From Candidatus Peregrinibacteria bacterium CG10_big_fil_rev_8_21_14_0_10_49_16 (GTDB lineage: Bacteria > Patescibacteriota > Gracilibacteria > Peribacterales > Peribacteraceae), in contig PFDS01000040.1 in NCBI GenBank assembly GCA_002772605.1, forward strand, positions 32,619 through 96,618: a DNA stretch of 64,000 bases. Reading direction: 5' to 3'. This document shows, in pieces, positions 15,865 through 23,585 of the stretch. Made by a program: the position numbers and the translations under genes. The notes beneath the pieces were generated by a model that saw only the letters and a program-made list of their open reading frames with translations, had not been told where the DNA came from and made no database searches. Each line of letters begins with the position of its first letter. Position 1 is the first letter of the stretch.

Positions 15865-16578
15865 CTAAGCGGCGACATCCTCTAGTGAATGTTGATCTCT
15901 CCCTTTTGGATTATACACAGTAACTGTGCCTGGAGCATATTGACCGCTCATGGCATCAGAAAGTGCATGAAACATAGTCTGGTTCATCCATAGCGTCTTA
16001 TCTTTCCTATCTTGGGGACAGCGGACCACAATGAGCTGCATCATTTCTGGTGACACTCTCTTATGAACAGCAAGTTCCGCGTTCGTGATGAAAGAAAAAT
16101 CCTGCTCTACTCTTCGCACATCATCCGCAGTTGTGAGGGCAATCACCATCGTTGAGTCCGCATCTGTCGTACCTTGTACATGTGCATAGTTGTAGAAAGT
16201 CGCATTAAAAAAGCGATCAACATCGTTCGTACCGGACGGATCACCAAAAAAAGCCATACCAGATGTCCAGTAACTCGCTGCTCCTTCCGGAGTAACAGGA
16301 TCGACTCCCTTTTCGTAGACCAAAGGTAATGCAGACGCTCTTTTCACTCCGTGAAACAGAAACTGCCCTCGCCTTGCCCGTTCTACAAATTCAACAACAG
16401 TCTGTGGCTCCACGCCGATAGTATCTGCAACTGTTCTACAAAACTTTTCCACATGCGCATGCTGCAGTAACCGCTTCGCTGCTTCACGTATGCTATTAGC
16501 ATCTTTTCCAAAAGACTCTGAGGAATGATCTGAGCTACTAGGTGTGTGTTTTTCGAAGGAAAACTCTGGAGACGTCAT
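15865..16578 (-). CDS. Hypothetical soluble protein
   Basis: 237 residues without membrane segments or signal peptide. The first 30 residues are Ser-rich and probably disordered. The remainder looks like a mixed alpha/beta domain with segments such as GQFLFHGVKRASALPLVYEKG and FNATFYNYAHVQGTTDADSTMVIA. The early part, with a FHG near a following GV, loosely resembles the start of ADP-ribosyl-transferase-like folds, but I cannot support that. Its promoter puts transcription start at or next to the ATG. Confidence 0.65.
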   Translation of the reverse strand: MTSPEFSFEKHTPSSSDHSSESFGKDANSIREAAKRLLQHAHVEKFCRTVADTIGVEPQTVVEFVERARRGQFLFHGVKRASALPLVYEKGVDPVTPEGAASYWTSGMAFFGDPSGTNDVDRFFNATFYNYAHVQGTTDADSTMVIALTTADDVRRVEQDFSFITNAELAVHKRVSPEMMQLIVVRCPQDRKDKTLWMNQTMFHALSDAMSGQYAPGTVTVYNPKGRDQHSLEDVAA

Positions 16579-16585
16579 TATGTTA

Positions 16586-16614
16586 AATATAGTATAAATT
16601 TAATAAAAAGTCAA
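16586..16614 (-). promoter_or_regulatory. Sigma70-type promoter, leaderless
   Basis: TTGACT, 17 nt, TATATT on the minus strand. The -10 box ends 7 nt before the ATG at 16578. Confidence 0.6.
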
Positions 16615-16625
16615 TATTAGACATG

Positions 16626-16742
16626 AATGGTGGACAGCACAGGATTCGAATGCTGAAGGCATCCCTTGGGGACCTGTGACCTTTCGGATGTGAACCGAAC
16701 GCTCTAATCCCGTAAGGGACCCCTTCGGGGCCAGCTGAGCTT
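16626..16742 (-). pseudogene. tRNA-Val copy interrupted by two double-hairpin inserts
   Basis: The sequence matches the intact tRNA-Val at 17005-17081 over its 3' end, T arm, anticodon arm and part of the D arm, but carries a 22 nt insert (16651-16672) in the T arm and a 23 nt insert (16708-16730) in the D arm, and loses the 5' acceptor strand after CCAGCTGAGC. Each insert is two adjacent mini-hairpins: TGC-TGAAG-GCA plus TCCC-TTG-GGGA, and TCCC-GTAA-GGGA plus CCCC-TTC-GGGG. It overlaps the end of the GIY-YIG gene. Confidence 0.75.
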
Positions 16743-16997
16743 ATTCCAAAGTAAAAAACGAGTGATGACTAACTTTTCGAGATAGCCAGAAGGCTTTTTG
16801 AGGTACCATTCCCTTTTCCTTGCTTCGGAATTGGTCACATATTCTTCAAAATATGCCAAAAGCAAAGGTCTCCTCCATTTTGTAGAACGAACAGTTCCCG
16901 CAAGATGTCTGCACAAACGCTCATGAACATCCAGAGATGTACAACCAATGTACCAACCTTGATCTTTCTCACTAAAAAGAAAATACACGTATGCCAT
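16704..16997 (-). CDS. GIY-YIG nuclease domain protein
   Basis: A 97-residue single-domain protein: YVYFLFSEKDQGWYIGCTS gives the GIY-YIG core (here VYF...WYIG), followed by a conserved Arg in VHERLCRHLAG and the Glu region EEYVTNSEARKREWYLK. It resembles the UvrC-type or YhbQ-like small nucleases common in CPR genomes. ATG 16997 is chosen because it abuts the domain and lies just past the 3' end of the tRNA-Val gene. Its C-terminal codons run into the disrupted tRNA copy. The placement between an intact and a broken tRNA copy suggests a mobile or homing role, which is inference. Confidence 0.8.
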   Translation of the reverse strand: MAYVYFLFSEKDQGWYIGCTSLDVHERLCRHLAGTVRSTKWRRPLLLAYFEEYVTNSEARKREWYLKKPSGYLEKLVITRFLLWNKLSWPRRGPLRD

Positions 16998-17004
16998 AAG
17001 AGAA

Positions 17005-17081
17005 TGGTGGACAGCACAGGATTCGAACCTGTGACCTTTCGGATGTGAACCGAACGCTCTAACCAACTGAGCTAGCTGTCC
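17005..17081 (-). tRNA. tRNA-Val (CAC)
   Basis: On the minus strand a full cloverleaf: acceptor GGACAGC paired with GCTGTCC, D arm AGCTCAGTTGGTTAGAGC, anticodon arm TTCGG-TTCACAT-CCGAA with anticodon CAC, T arm with GGTTCGAATCC, discriminator A and encoded CCA. Confidence 0.93.
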
Positions 17082-17173
17082 AAAACCGGACTCATCATTG
17101 CAAAAATATAGGCAATAGAAAAGCCGCAATACATCCTGTACTACGGCTGATCCTTCACGTCACCTCCTCCATG

Positions 17174-18538
17174 TCAGAAACTCGGCAGGAACCAGAGGCA
17201 GATCATGGCGATGAGCGTTGGCGGCAATGCTGCCAGCAGCAACCATAACGAACTGATTTCACCGCTCCCGTTCTCCTTGAACGTGGAGTTCAAAATGGAA
17301 TAGCCCGCCGGGTTTGGGGCATTGGCAATGACGGTCAGGCCACCACCAGCTACTGCACCAGCCACTAACGCAAATTTCATCGCCTCGGACAAGTTCGGCA
17401 CCTGCGACCCAAGGAAGGTCAATGCCGCATTGTCCGTTACGGCCGTCAGCCCGGTCGTCCCGAGAAACAAGGCTTCAGGACCCATGCTGCCAAGAAGCGG
17501 CTCCAGCCACCATCGCTGCAGTCCTCCCAACGTGACCAGCCCTGCAAGGAAGCCGCCCACGAGGAGACCGCCCTTCAACTTCAGGTCTTCCTGATACTCC
17601 TTCGTGACGAAACAGAAGGCCAGGAAGAAGACGAAGATTCCCATGAAGATGTCGGGATGATGAGCATGCAGCACCACCAGTGCGAGAGTCGCAATGTGGA
17701 CACAGGTCACCCACCACGGGGTATTCGGCAGTTTGGCCTCGCCTTCCCGTCCATGAATGTCGCTATCGCTCAGAAGCGGCAACTTCTTGAGTTCATGGTA
17801 GAAGAGCCAAACAAGAAGCGCTGCACTCAACAAAACGGCAGTCGCTGCCTTGTACCCAAAGTGCGTGAACATATAGGCCATGCCCCAGTTCCATGTTCCC
17901 GCAACCATCAGCACCGGCGGCGCCGCGAAGTGCGATAGCGTACCCCCAATCGAGACAGACACGAACAGTGTTCCAATCAGCATGTACTTGAACTTCATGC
18001 TGATCCCCCGGTCGAAGAACTGCCGCTTCAGTACGAGCGCGGTCACCGTCATGGCAGCCGGTTCGGTCACCAGGGACCCTAGGAGCGGACCCACCACCAT
18101 AGCCGACAGGAGAAACCCTGCAGAACCATGGAGAGGGATGAGACGTGATACGAGCCGAATCAGCTTGTCGACCATGTCAACCACCGGCTTGGTCGCGGCG
18201 ATCACCATGATGACGAAGACGAACTTCGGCTCCGTGTAATTCAACGACTCAATGTAGTGGACTGCCTCATGCCATCCGTGATGAGCAGACTCCCATGCCG
18301 CAGCCAATGACCACCCGTGCTCGAAGTGATGGCTACTTCCCAGATAGAAGATCATCACCCCGAAGAGGGCGCCGGCCCACATGAGGAAGACCGCTTCAGT
18401 CTCCCCCAACAAGTGGAAGAGATTTTCAAACTTGCTGCCCTCGGGAAATTTCTCCCCGAGTTTGTGAAACAATTTCGCACAGAACGTGTGCAAAATTGCC
18501 AATCCAAAGAGGATTGTCGCCACATGTTCGATTCGCAT
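17174..18538 (-). CDS. Putative Na+/H+ antiporter (membrane)
   Basis: A 454-residue polytopic membrane protein with about 11-12 hydrophobic segments. Segments such as ATKPVVDMVDKLIRLVSRL, GPLLGSLVTEPAAMTVTALV and GLTAVTDNAALTFLGSQVP match the putative Na+/H+ antiporter family (Pfam Na_H_antiport type), related to the ion-transporter superfamily that includes NhaD. ATG 18538 has a strong GGAGG site 4 nt upstream. The gene is clearly richer in GC and uses more C/G-ending codons than its neighbours, hinting at recent acquisition. The His-rich loop between helices (SSHHFEHGW...HHGWHEAVHY) is notable. Cation specificity is not determined. Confidence 0.85.
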   Translation of the reverse strand: MRIEHVATILFGLAILHTFCAKLFHKLGEKFPEGSKFENLFHLLGETEAVFLMWAGALFGVMIFYLGSSHHFEHGWSLAAAWESAHHGWHEAVHYIESLNYTEPKFVFVIMVIAATKPVVDMVDKLIRLVSRLIPLHGSAGFLLSAMVVGPLLGSLVTEPAAMTVTALVLKRQFFDRGISMKFKYMLIGTLFVSVSIGGTLSHFAAPPVLMVAGTWNWGMAYMFTHFGYKAATAVLLSAALLVWLFYHELKKLPLLSDSDIHGREGEAKLPNTPWWVTCVHIATLALVVLHAHHPDIFMGIFVFFLAFCFVTKEYQEDLKLKGGLLVGGFLAGLVTLGGLQRWWLEPLLGSMGPEALFLGTTGLTAVTDNAALTFLGSQVPNLSEAMKFALVAGAVAGGGLTVIANAPNPAGYSILNSTFKENGSGEISSLWLLLAALPPTLIAMICLWFLPSF

Positions 18539-18589
18539 GTTTCCTCCATTCTTCTCTAAACATACATGTGAAGGACCGTTAAATCCCCC

Positions 18590-18617
18590 CAAGGCAAGCC
18601 CTGGAAAGGCTCGCCTT
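18590..18617 (-). promoter_or_regulatory. Stem-loop in the antiporter leader region
   Basis: On the minus strand AAGGCGAGCC pairs with GGCTTGCCTT (one G-U) around a short loop, followed by GGGGGG rather than a U-tract. It lies between dcd and the antiporter start, so it could be a leader structure or a weak terminator. Confidence 0.35.
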
Positions 18618-18640
18618 TATAGCAGAAATCTGCGAGAAAA

Positions 18641-19234
18641 TCAAGGGTTCGGACCTACAAACTCCCGATCCAGAGCGAGACGCGATTCTTCGGGTAAGAG
18701 CTGCCCCTGATACTTGCTTCCCGGCTTCTTGTTATAGGGCATTTCGGCAGCACTGGTCATCTGTTCAAATGCAATCTGGCAAATACGCATACCGGGGTAC
18801 AGATACACAGGCATGCGATTTAAATTGCTAATTTCCAACGTAATTGTCCCGGAAAACCCCGGATCCACAAATCCGGCAGTTGAGTGAATGATGATACCCA
18901 AACGCCCCAGTGAACTCCTGCCCTCCACACGGGCCACCAGATCATCCGGAAGCGTAATGACTTCGCTTGTGGCTCCCAAGATAAACTCCCCAGGCTGCAC
19001 AATGAACGGTTCCCCTTCCTCAACAGAAACAGTTCGCATATTCCCGGTAAATGTCTCCGGTTTTTTGGGGTCAAGAACTGCAAAACGGCTATGTTCATAG
19101 AGCTTGAATATGCTCCCAAGATGCAGATCCATGGAACTCGCATGAATGTACCACTGTTCCTGGGGCTGACTGCTCTCAATGCAGACACGACCGTCACGAA
19201 TGGCCCGACGAATATCCTGATCAGAGAGGATCAT
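18641..19234 (-). CDS. dcd: dCTP deaminase
   Basis: Deaminates dCTP to dUTP, possibly also to dUMP in bifunctional members, supplying dTMP synthesis. It is 197 residues, matching the family. Motifs: MILSDQDIRRAI at the start, EGRSSLGRLG, and the catalytic Glu region HSTAGFVDPGFSGTITLE. ATG 19234 is chosen since MILSDxDI is the conserved N-terminus; upstream in-frame sequence is non-conserved. Divergent from the next gene. Confidence 0.94.
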   Translation of the reverse strand: MILSDQDIRRAIRDGRVCIESSQPQEQWYIHASSMDLHLGSIFKLYEHSRFAVLDPKKPETFTGNMRTVSVEEGEPFIVQPGEFILGATSEVITLPDDLVARVEGRSSLGRLGIIIHSTAGFVDPGFSGTITLEISNLNRMPVYLYPGMRICQIAFEQMTSAAEMPYNKKPGSKYQGQLLPEESRLALDREFVGPNP

Positions 19235-19326
19235 GGCAGACAGCCTAGCATGAGAAATATCTTGCTTCCACTGAAAGAAATCTGCACCATGATGCATCCA
19301 TGCCTACAACGAATGCTCCAACATCC

Positions 19327-20322
19327 ATGAAGCAAAAACTTCTACCTCAGGAAAAAGAGGATGATGCATGTGATCTCGAGACAGAGAAACAAGAACTCAT
19401 TGATGATTTTTGCGCATACATGCGTCTGACATATAACGAGCTCCACCTCGCGTCCGCACAGCAAACAGAGGCATTACGTATGCCACTACTGAGTATGGAA
19501 CTGAAGAAAGAGGTCATTGACCAGTGGAAACGGTTTCAAAAACTCCTGGAAACACGACTGGTTCCCACCGCACTCGCTCTGCATTCGCGCATCGAAACCG
19601 TACTGGCACATCCGGCACTGAGTACGACGGAGCGGAAAATTCATGCGGAGTTCTTACGCAGTAAGGATACTTCTTTTCAGGAGAAAGAGCAGTACGTGGC
19701 AACACTCGAACAACAGTTACTGCACACCACTCAGAACAAGGAAGAAGAGAAAACAGAGAAAAAAGAACACAAAAACAAGCAAAAGGAAGACAAACAGAAC
19801 TCCACACAAGCAGACACGCCTGCTACAGAAGAAGATGAACACAAAATCGGAGAAGAAAAACACCTAGTAACGTCTGCACAACGGGGTGAAGAAAGAGCAC
19901 AAAAAACCCATACACCCTCCCTTCGTTTACAAGATGCCCTCTGTCAACTCCCTTCTTCACTGCGACATTTCTACAAACAGGGAGTGACCAATGGACAATT
20001 TAGAAAAATAGAAAAACTCATGAAACGCCGTACTGATGCGCACCATCAGGGGAAACTGAGCTCTGAACAAGAACTCCATGAGTTCAAAAGAAGAAAAACG
20101 ACGACGACAAACATAATCTTCACTGATCGTGATACCATTGCACATGCATCCTTAGACACGGTGAACGCACTTGCAGAGCGCACGGAAACAGAAGATGCGG
20201 TCTTCATACCACAGGGGATTGCCTACCAGACACACGCGACCATTGTGACGCATGTGCACACATCTATCGCACAGGCTATTGATGAACAGGAAAAGGCATC
20301 ACACAATACAATGGTAATTTGA
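19327..20322 (+). CDS. Hypothetical Lys/Glu-rich protein
   Basis: 331 residues, highly charged. The N-terminal 130 residues are predicted helical (DFCAYMRLTYNELHLASAQQ onward). A low-complexity Lys/Glu segment of about 40 residues follows (NKEEEKTEKKEHKNKQKEDK), then a second helical region. No signal peptide or membrane segment and no recognised domain. ATG 19300 is an alternative start nine codons upstream. The centre may be a disordered linker between two helical domains. Confidence 0.65.
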   Translation: MKQKLLPQEKEDDACDLETEKQELIDDFCAYMRLTYNELHLASAQQTEALRMPLLSMELKKEVIDQWKRFQKLLETRLVPTALALHSRIETVLAHPALSTTERKIHAEFLRSKDTSFQEKEQYVATLEQQLLHTTQNKEEEKTEKKEHKNKQKEDKQNSTQADTPATEEDEHKIGEEKHLVTSAQRGEERAQKTHTPSLRLQDALCQLPSSLRHFYKQGVTNGQFRKIEKLMKRRTDAHHQGKLSSEQELHEFKRRKTTTTNIIFTDRDTIAHASLDTVNALAERTETEDAVFIPQGIAYQTHATIVTHVHTSIAQAIDEQEKASHNTMVI

Positions 20323-20348
20323 CAAATACAGGAAAGATTCGCCATACT
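20319..20348 (+). promoter_or_regulatory. Promoter of the DM13 lipoprotein gene
   Basis: TTGACA, 18 nt, CATACT. The -10 box ends 8 nt before the ATG at 20357, so the transcript is expected to be almost leaderless. Confidence 0.5.
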
Positions 20349-20356
20349 ATACCTCC

Positions 20357-20956
20357 ATGGCAGCCAAAAACATTCCCACATACATAACGGCGATAGTCTC
20401 AGCAGGGATACTCACCGCCTGTACAACCGCGTCATCCAACTCCACATCTGCTATCGATCTTCACAATCCTCTGGTCGCGAAGAGGTACTACGATGAACTC
20501 GTGGAAAACATGGTACTTTTGACTCTCAACAAGGATCCTCTACTGGAAGATTCTGCAGCAAACCGTCTCATTGAAAGAACACGACGTGAGGGACTAGAAC
20601 AAGCGCGCACAGCAAGTATGCTGCAACTTGAAGGCAAAGCCGCCACGCTGTTGCCTATGGAAGTGTTTTTGCAAGGCAGAACTCTCTTAACAAAAACACA
20701 CCTCTTCTTTTCGCCGGACACGGAAATCACTCCCGGTATCGACCTGCACGTATTGCTCACGACAGTCGTTGATCCGCGCGATGCAGACTTTCCCGATGCA
20801 ACTGCAATGGACCTCGGACTTTTACAGAATCCGTACGGAGCCCAAACATACGAACTTGCAGAACCTATCGAAGATCTTGATCTGATTCGATCAGTCGTTA
20901 TCTGGGACACTGCCCTGAGTCGCCTCCACGGCTTTGGACAGTTGCATCTACCGTAA
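20357..20956 (+). CDS. DM13-domain lipoprotein
   Basis: 199 residues. The N-terminus is a lipoprotein signal peptide with lipobox ILTAC (Cys about residue 22). The C-terminal ~90 residues match the DM13 domain: HLFFSPDTEITPGIDLHVLL, MDLGLLQNPYGAQTYEL, and DLIRSVVIWDTALSRLHGFGQL. DM13 domains occur in secreted and surface proteins and have been proposed to be redox-related; the role here is unknown. The middle is helical and unassigned. It converges on a DsbA-like lipoprotein gene, so a shared role in extracytoplasmic redox is conceivable but not shown. Confidence 0.8.
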   Translation: MAAKNIPTYITAIVSAGILTACTTASSNSTSAIDLHNPLVAKRYYDELVENMVLLTLNKDPLLEDSAANRLIERTRREGLEQARTASMLQLEGKAATLLPMEVFLQGRTLLTKTHLFFSPDTEITPGIDLHVLLTTVVDPRDADFPDATAMDLGLLQNPYGAQTYELAEPIEDLDLIRSVVIWDTALSRLHGFGQLHLP

Positions 20957-20959
20957 ATA

Positions 20960-21565
20960 TCATAGCTTCTGTTGTACCTGTGCCAGCGCTTCCTCAATGG
21001 CAGCAGAGATGGCTTCGATCGTACTCTCTACCTTCTGTCCATTGACAAAGAATGTAGGAGTACCTTTTACGTCTACTTCCTGCCCTTCCGCATGGTCCAT
21101 CATCACCACATCTTTTTTGATGTGAGACTTCATACAACGTCCAAAGTGATCCATATCTAACCCAAGCTCCTCCGCCCATGCAAAGATCGTTTCACGATTC
21201 ATTTCCGGCTGGCGCTCAAAGGCAATATCTACGAATTCCCAAAAATGCGACGTGTCCTGATCCGCTGCACACTCTGCTGCTTCAGCAGCCACGAGAGCAT
21301 GCGGATGAATGGCACGCAGCGGGAAATGTTTAAACTCGTAGCGAATCGTATTGCCGTACTTTTCCAAAAGCGGTGCAACAACTTTTGAGTGTGCTGCACG
21401 ACAAGCAGGACATTGTAAATCTCCAAATTCGTGCACAACAACAACTGCATTCGCATTGGTATCAGGATGAGGACCTTTGCGTGATTCAGCTGAAATACCC
21501 GTCGTATCCGTACAGGCAACAAGAAGGGCAATGATCGCAAGAGGAAGAACATGTGTATACTTCAT
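20960..21565 (-). CDS. DsbA-like thiol-disulfide oxidoreductase lipoprotein
   Basis: 201 residues with a signal peptide and lipobox LLVAC, then a Thioredoxin_4/DsbA-type domain with the active site GDLQCPACRAAHS, a helical insert (FWEFVDIAFERQPEMNRETI), and the cis-proline region DVKGTPTFFVNGQKV. Predicted to act outside the membrane in disulfide formation or isomerisation. The CPAC centre differs from the CPHC of E. coli DsbA and is common in this family. ATG 21565 was chosen because it begins the signal peptide. It could be re-oxidised by a VKOR or DsbB, neither of which is seen in the window. Confidence 0.88.
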   Translation of the reverse strand: MKYTHVLPLAIIALLVACTDTTGISAESRKGPHPDTNANAVVVVHEFGDLQCPACRAAHSKVVAPLLEKYGNTIRYEFKHFPLRAIHPHALVAAEAAECAADQDTSHFWEFVDIAFERQPEMNRETIFAWAEELGLDMDHFGRCMKSHIKKDVVMMDHAEGQEVDVKGTPTFFVNGQKVESTIEAISAAIEEALAQVQQKL

Positions 21566-21583
21566 AATCCTAACCCTATCATC

Positions 21584-21605
21584 CTTGCCTGCCGGCAGGC
21601 AAGGT
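21584..21605. repeat. Perfect 22-nt palindrome between divergent genes
   Basis: A perfect inverted repeat with half-site CCTTGCCTGCC lies between the DsbA-like gene and dnaX. Similar GCAGGCAGG text occurs in the repeat at 408-475. Confidence 0.7.
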
Positions 21606-21630
21606 AACAACTACTACCCGCACCCTACAC

Positions 21631-23031
21631 ATGTCTCTCTATCGTAAGTACCGCCCTCAAACCCTCGCAGAAGTTATTGGACAACCACATATTACTGAAA
21701 CACTGCAGTGTGCAGTGGAACAGGACCGCATTGCGCATGCGTACCTCTTTGCCGGTACACGAGGCACAGGAAAGACATCTATCGCACGCATACTTGCAAA
21801 GATTCTCCTCATTCGACACATAGAAGATGCCGCAAAAAAAGAACACATTCTCACGAGCCTCCGAAACGGAACCATGGTCGACCTGCTGGAAATCGACGCA
21901 GCGAGCAACCGCGGTATTGATGACATACGAGACATTATAGAAAAAATCCAGTTTCCTCCCATTATGGGGAACGCAAAGGTCTACATCATCGATGAAGTGC
22001 ATATGCTCACCAAGGAAGCGTTCAATGCCCTTCTGAAAACATTGGAGGAACCTCCATCGCACGCCTACTTCCTGCTTGCAACAACAGAACTTTGGAAAAT
22101 CCCCGACACCATTCAGTCCCGCTGCCAGCGCTTCGCATTCAACAAACTGAAGGAGGAAGATATAATCTCGCAGTTATCGCATATTGCTACCCAGGAAGAG
22201 CTCTCTTGTGACGAAACCGCACTCAGGGCAATAGCCGTACATGCCAATGGCGGCATGCGAGATGCCATCACTCTTCTAGACCAACTGCGGTCAGAAAAAC
22301 ATATTACGGAAGACATGGTGCAAAAGCGTTTAGGGACAGGAGAGCACACTGACGCACAACACATGGTGGACATTCTCGATACAGGAGACAGTCAAGCCAT
22401 CATCAATCACATGCACACCATGGAGCAGGCAGCGCGCCCCATGGAACACCTTCTCCGTGATGTCTTGACGGTGCTACGCAAACAGCTTCATGCAGAAACA
22501 GAGCAGGGTAAAGACTCTCACACAACTCTCCAGCGCATAGGTACACTGCTCTCCACACTTCGTGCCGTCCGCACATCACCCCTCCCTACACTCACAGTCG
22601 AAACGGCGTTTCTGTCGCTCTGCAAAGCACAAGTACACACTTCTCCACTAACCGCACCTGTGCAACCTGCGCAGAAACAACGTAAACAAGCACAACAAGC
22701 AGCACCTATTCAACAATCTAGCATCTGTTCCCTGGCAGAAATTCAGAAACATTGGGAGCACATAGTACACAAGATTTCTCCTGCCTCTGTACGAATGTCA
22801 CTCAAAAATGGTCAACTGACCTCCTTGAAAAACAATGTGCTTACCATCACCTTTTCCTCAGCATTTCATAAAGAAAAATCCTCTTCTGTAGAGGCAGTAC
22901 ACACTCTTCAAACACTCCTGCAAAACGGGCTCTCCCATCCAATACAAGTGCAATGCATCCTTCAGGAGACCGCTACACCGGATAAAGAAGCCGTAGTGGA
23001 CCTGGTAGAGGCTGCAACAGAAGTTTTCTAA
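21631..23031 (+). CDS. dnaX: DNA polymerase III gamma/tau subunit, lacking the zinc module
   Basis: Clamp-loader ATPase. It begins with the canonical YRKYRPQTLAEVIGQPHIT, then Walker A GTRGTGKTSIARILAK, EIDAASNRGIDDIR, Walker B VYIIDEVHMLTKEAFNALLKTLEEPP and the sensor segment. The usual four-Cys zinc-binding module between Walker A and EIDAASNRG is missing: the stretch reads LLIRHIEDAAKKEHILTSLRN with no Cys. The C-terminal ~130 residues are divergent and could be a short tau-like tail. 466 residues in total. Whether a shorter gamma form is made is not evident. Confidence 0.93.
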   Translation: MSLYRKYRPQTLAEVIGQPHITETLQCAVEQDRIAHAYLFAGTRGTGKTSIARILAKILLIRHIEDAAKKEHILTSLRNGTMVDLLEIDAASNRGIDDIRDIIEKIQFPPIMGNAKVYIIDEVHMLTKEAFNALLKTLEEPPSHAYFLLATTELWKIPDTIQSRCQRFAFNKLKEEDIISQLSHIATQEELSCDETALRAIAVHANGGMRDAITLLDQLRSEKHITEDMVQKRLGTGEHTDAQHMVDILDTGDSQAIINHMHTMEQAARPMEHLLRDVLTVLRKQLHAETEQGKDSHTTLQRIGTLLSTLRAVRTSPLPTLTVETAFLSLCKAQVHTSPLTAPVQPAQKQRKQAQQAAPIQQSSICSLAEIQKHWEHIVHKISPASVRMSLKNGQLTSLKNNVLTITFSSAFHKEKSSSVEAVHTLQTLLQNGLSHPIQVQCILQETATPDKEAVVDLVEAATEVF

Positions 23032-23036
23032 ACCAT

Positions 23037-23555
23037 ATGTGTCACACTGAGCCGGTAAAAGTGCAAGAACAAAAATCACGGTTGCGCCAACGCATGCAAA
23101 ACCGTATTCAACGTATGACACGGGAAGAATACACACAGGAAAGCCTCTCTGTCTGTGAACAACTTCGATGCCTTCTTCCACAACATGCGTGTGCCATTGC
23201 CGCATTTACTCCCTTCTCTACAGAGCCAGATATCACGCCGCTGCTTCACGAACTTCAGCAACAACACTTCACCGTATACTTTCCGCAGTGGAACAACGGC
23301 GATCTACGGTTTTCCGCAGGAGACAAACCATTGAATCCACAGCTCCTGACGCATGCTCTCGTTCCCGGACGTGCATTTGATGCAAGCAATAGGCGTCTCG
23401 GTCGCGGACAGGGGCACTACGATCGATGGATACGAAAACAACGGTTGGCAAACCCACAGACACAATTCATCGGCATCGCCTTCTCTTGCCAGATTCTTTC
23501 AGAAGTTCCCTGTGAAGACCATGACCAAATCATTGATCGAGTGATTCATGGTTGA
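23037..23555 (+). CDS. 5-formyltetrahydrofolate cyclo-ligase
   Basis: ATP-dependent conversion of 5-formyl-THF to 5,10-methenyl-THF. The 172-residue sequence has a basic N-terminal helix (KSRLRQRMQNRIQRM), the substrate region ALVPGRAFDASNRRLGRGQGHYDRWI and a C-terminal GIAFSCQ segment, typical of the family. Its first codons (MCHTEPVKV) are encoded by a TGTCACACTGAGCC repeat, so the native start may be a few codons downstream. It lies 5 nt after dnaX and 30 nt before glyA; SHMT produces the compound this enzyme salvages. Confidence 0.9.
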   Translation: MCHTEPVKVQEQKSRLRQRMQNRIQRMTREEYTQESLSVCEQLRCLLPQHACAIAAFTPFSTEPDITPLLHELQQQHFTVYFPQWNNGDLRFSAGDKPLNPQLLTHALVPGRAFDASNRRLGRGQGHYDRWIRKQRLANPQTQFIGIAFSCQILSEVPCEDHDQIIDRVIHG

Positions 23556-23585
23556 TCTTCTTGCACACTCCTCTACGCTCCCACT

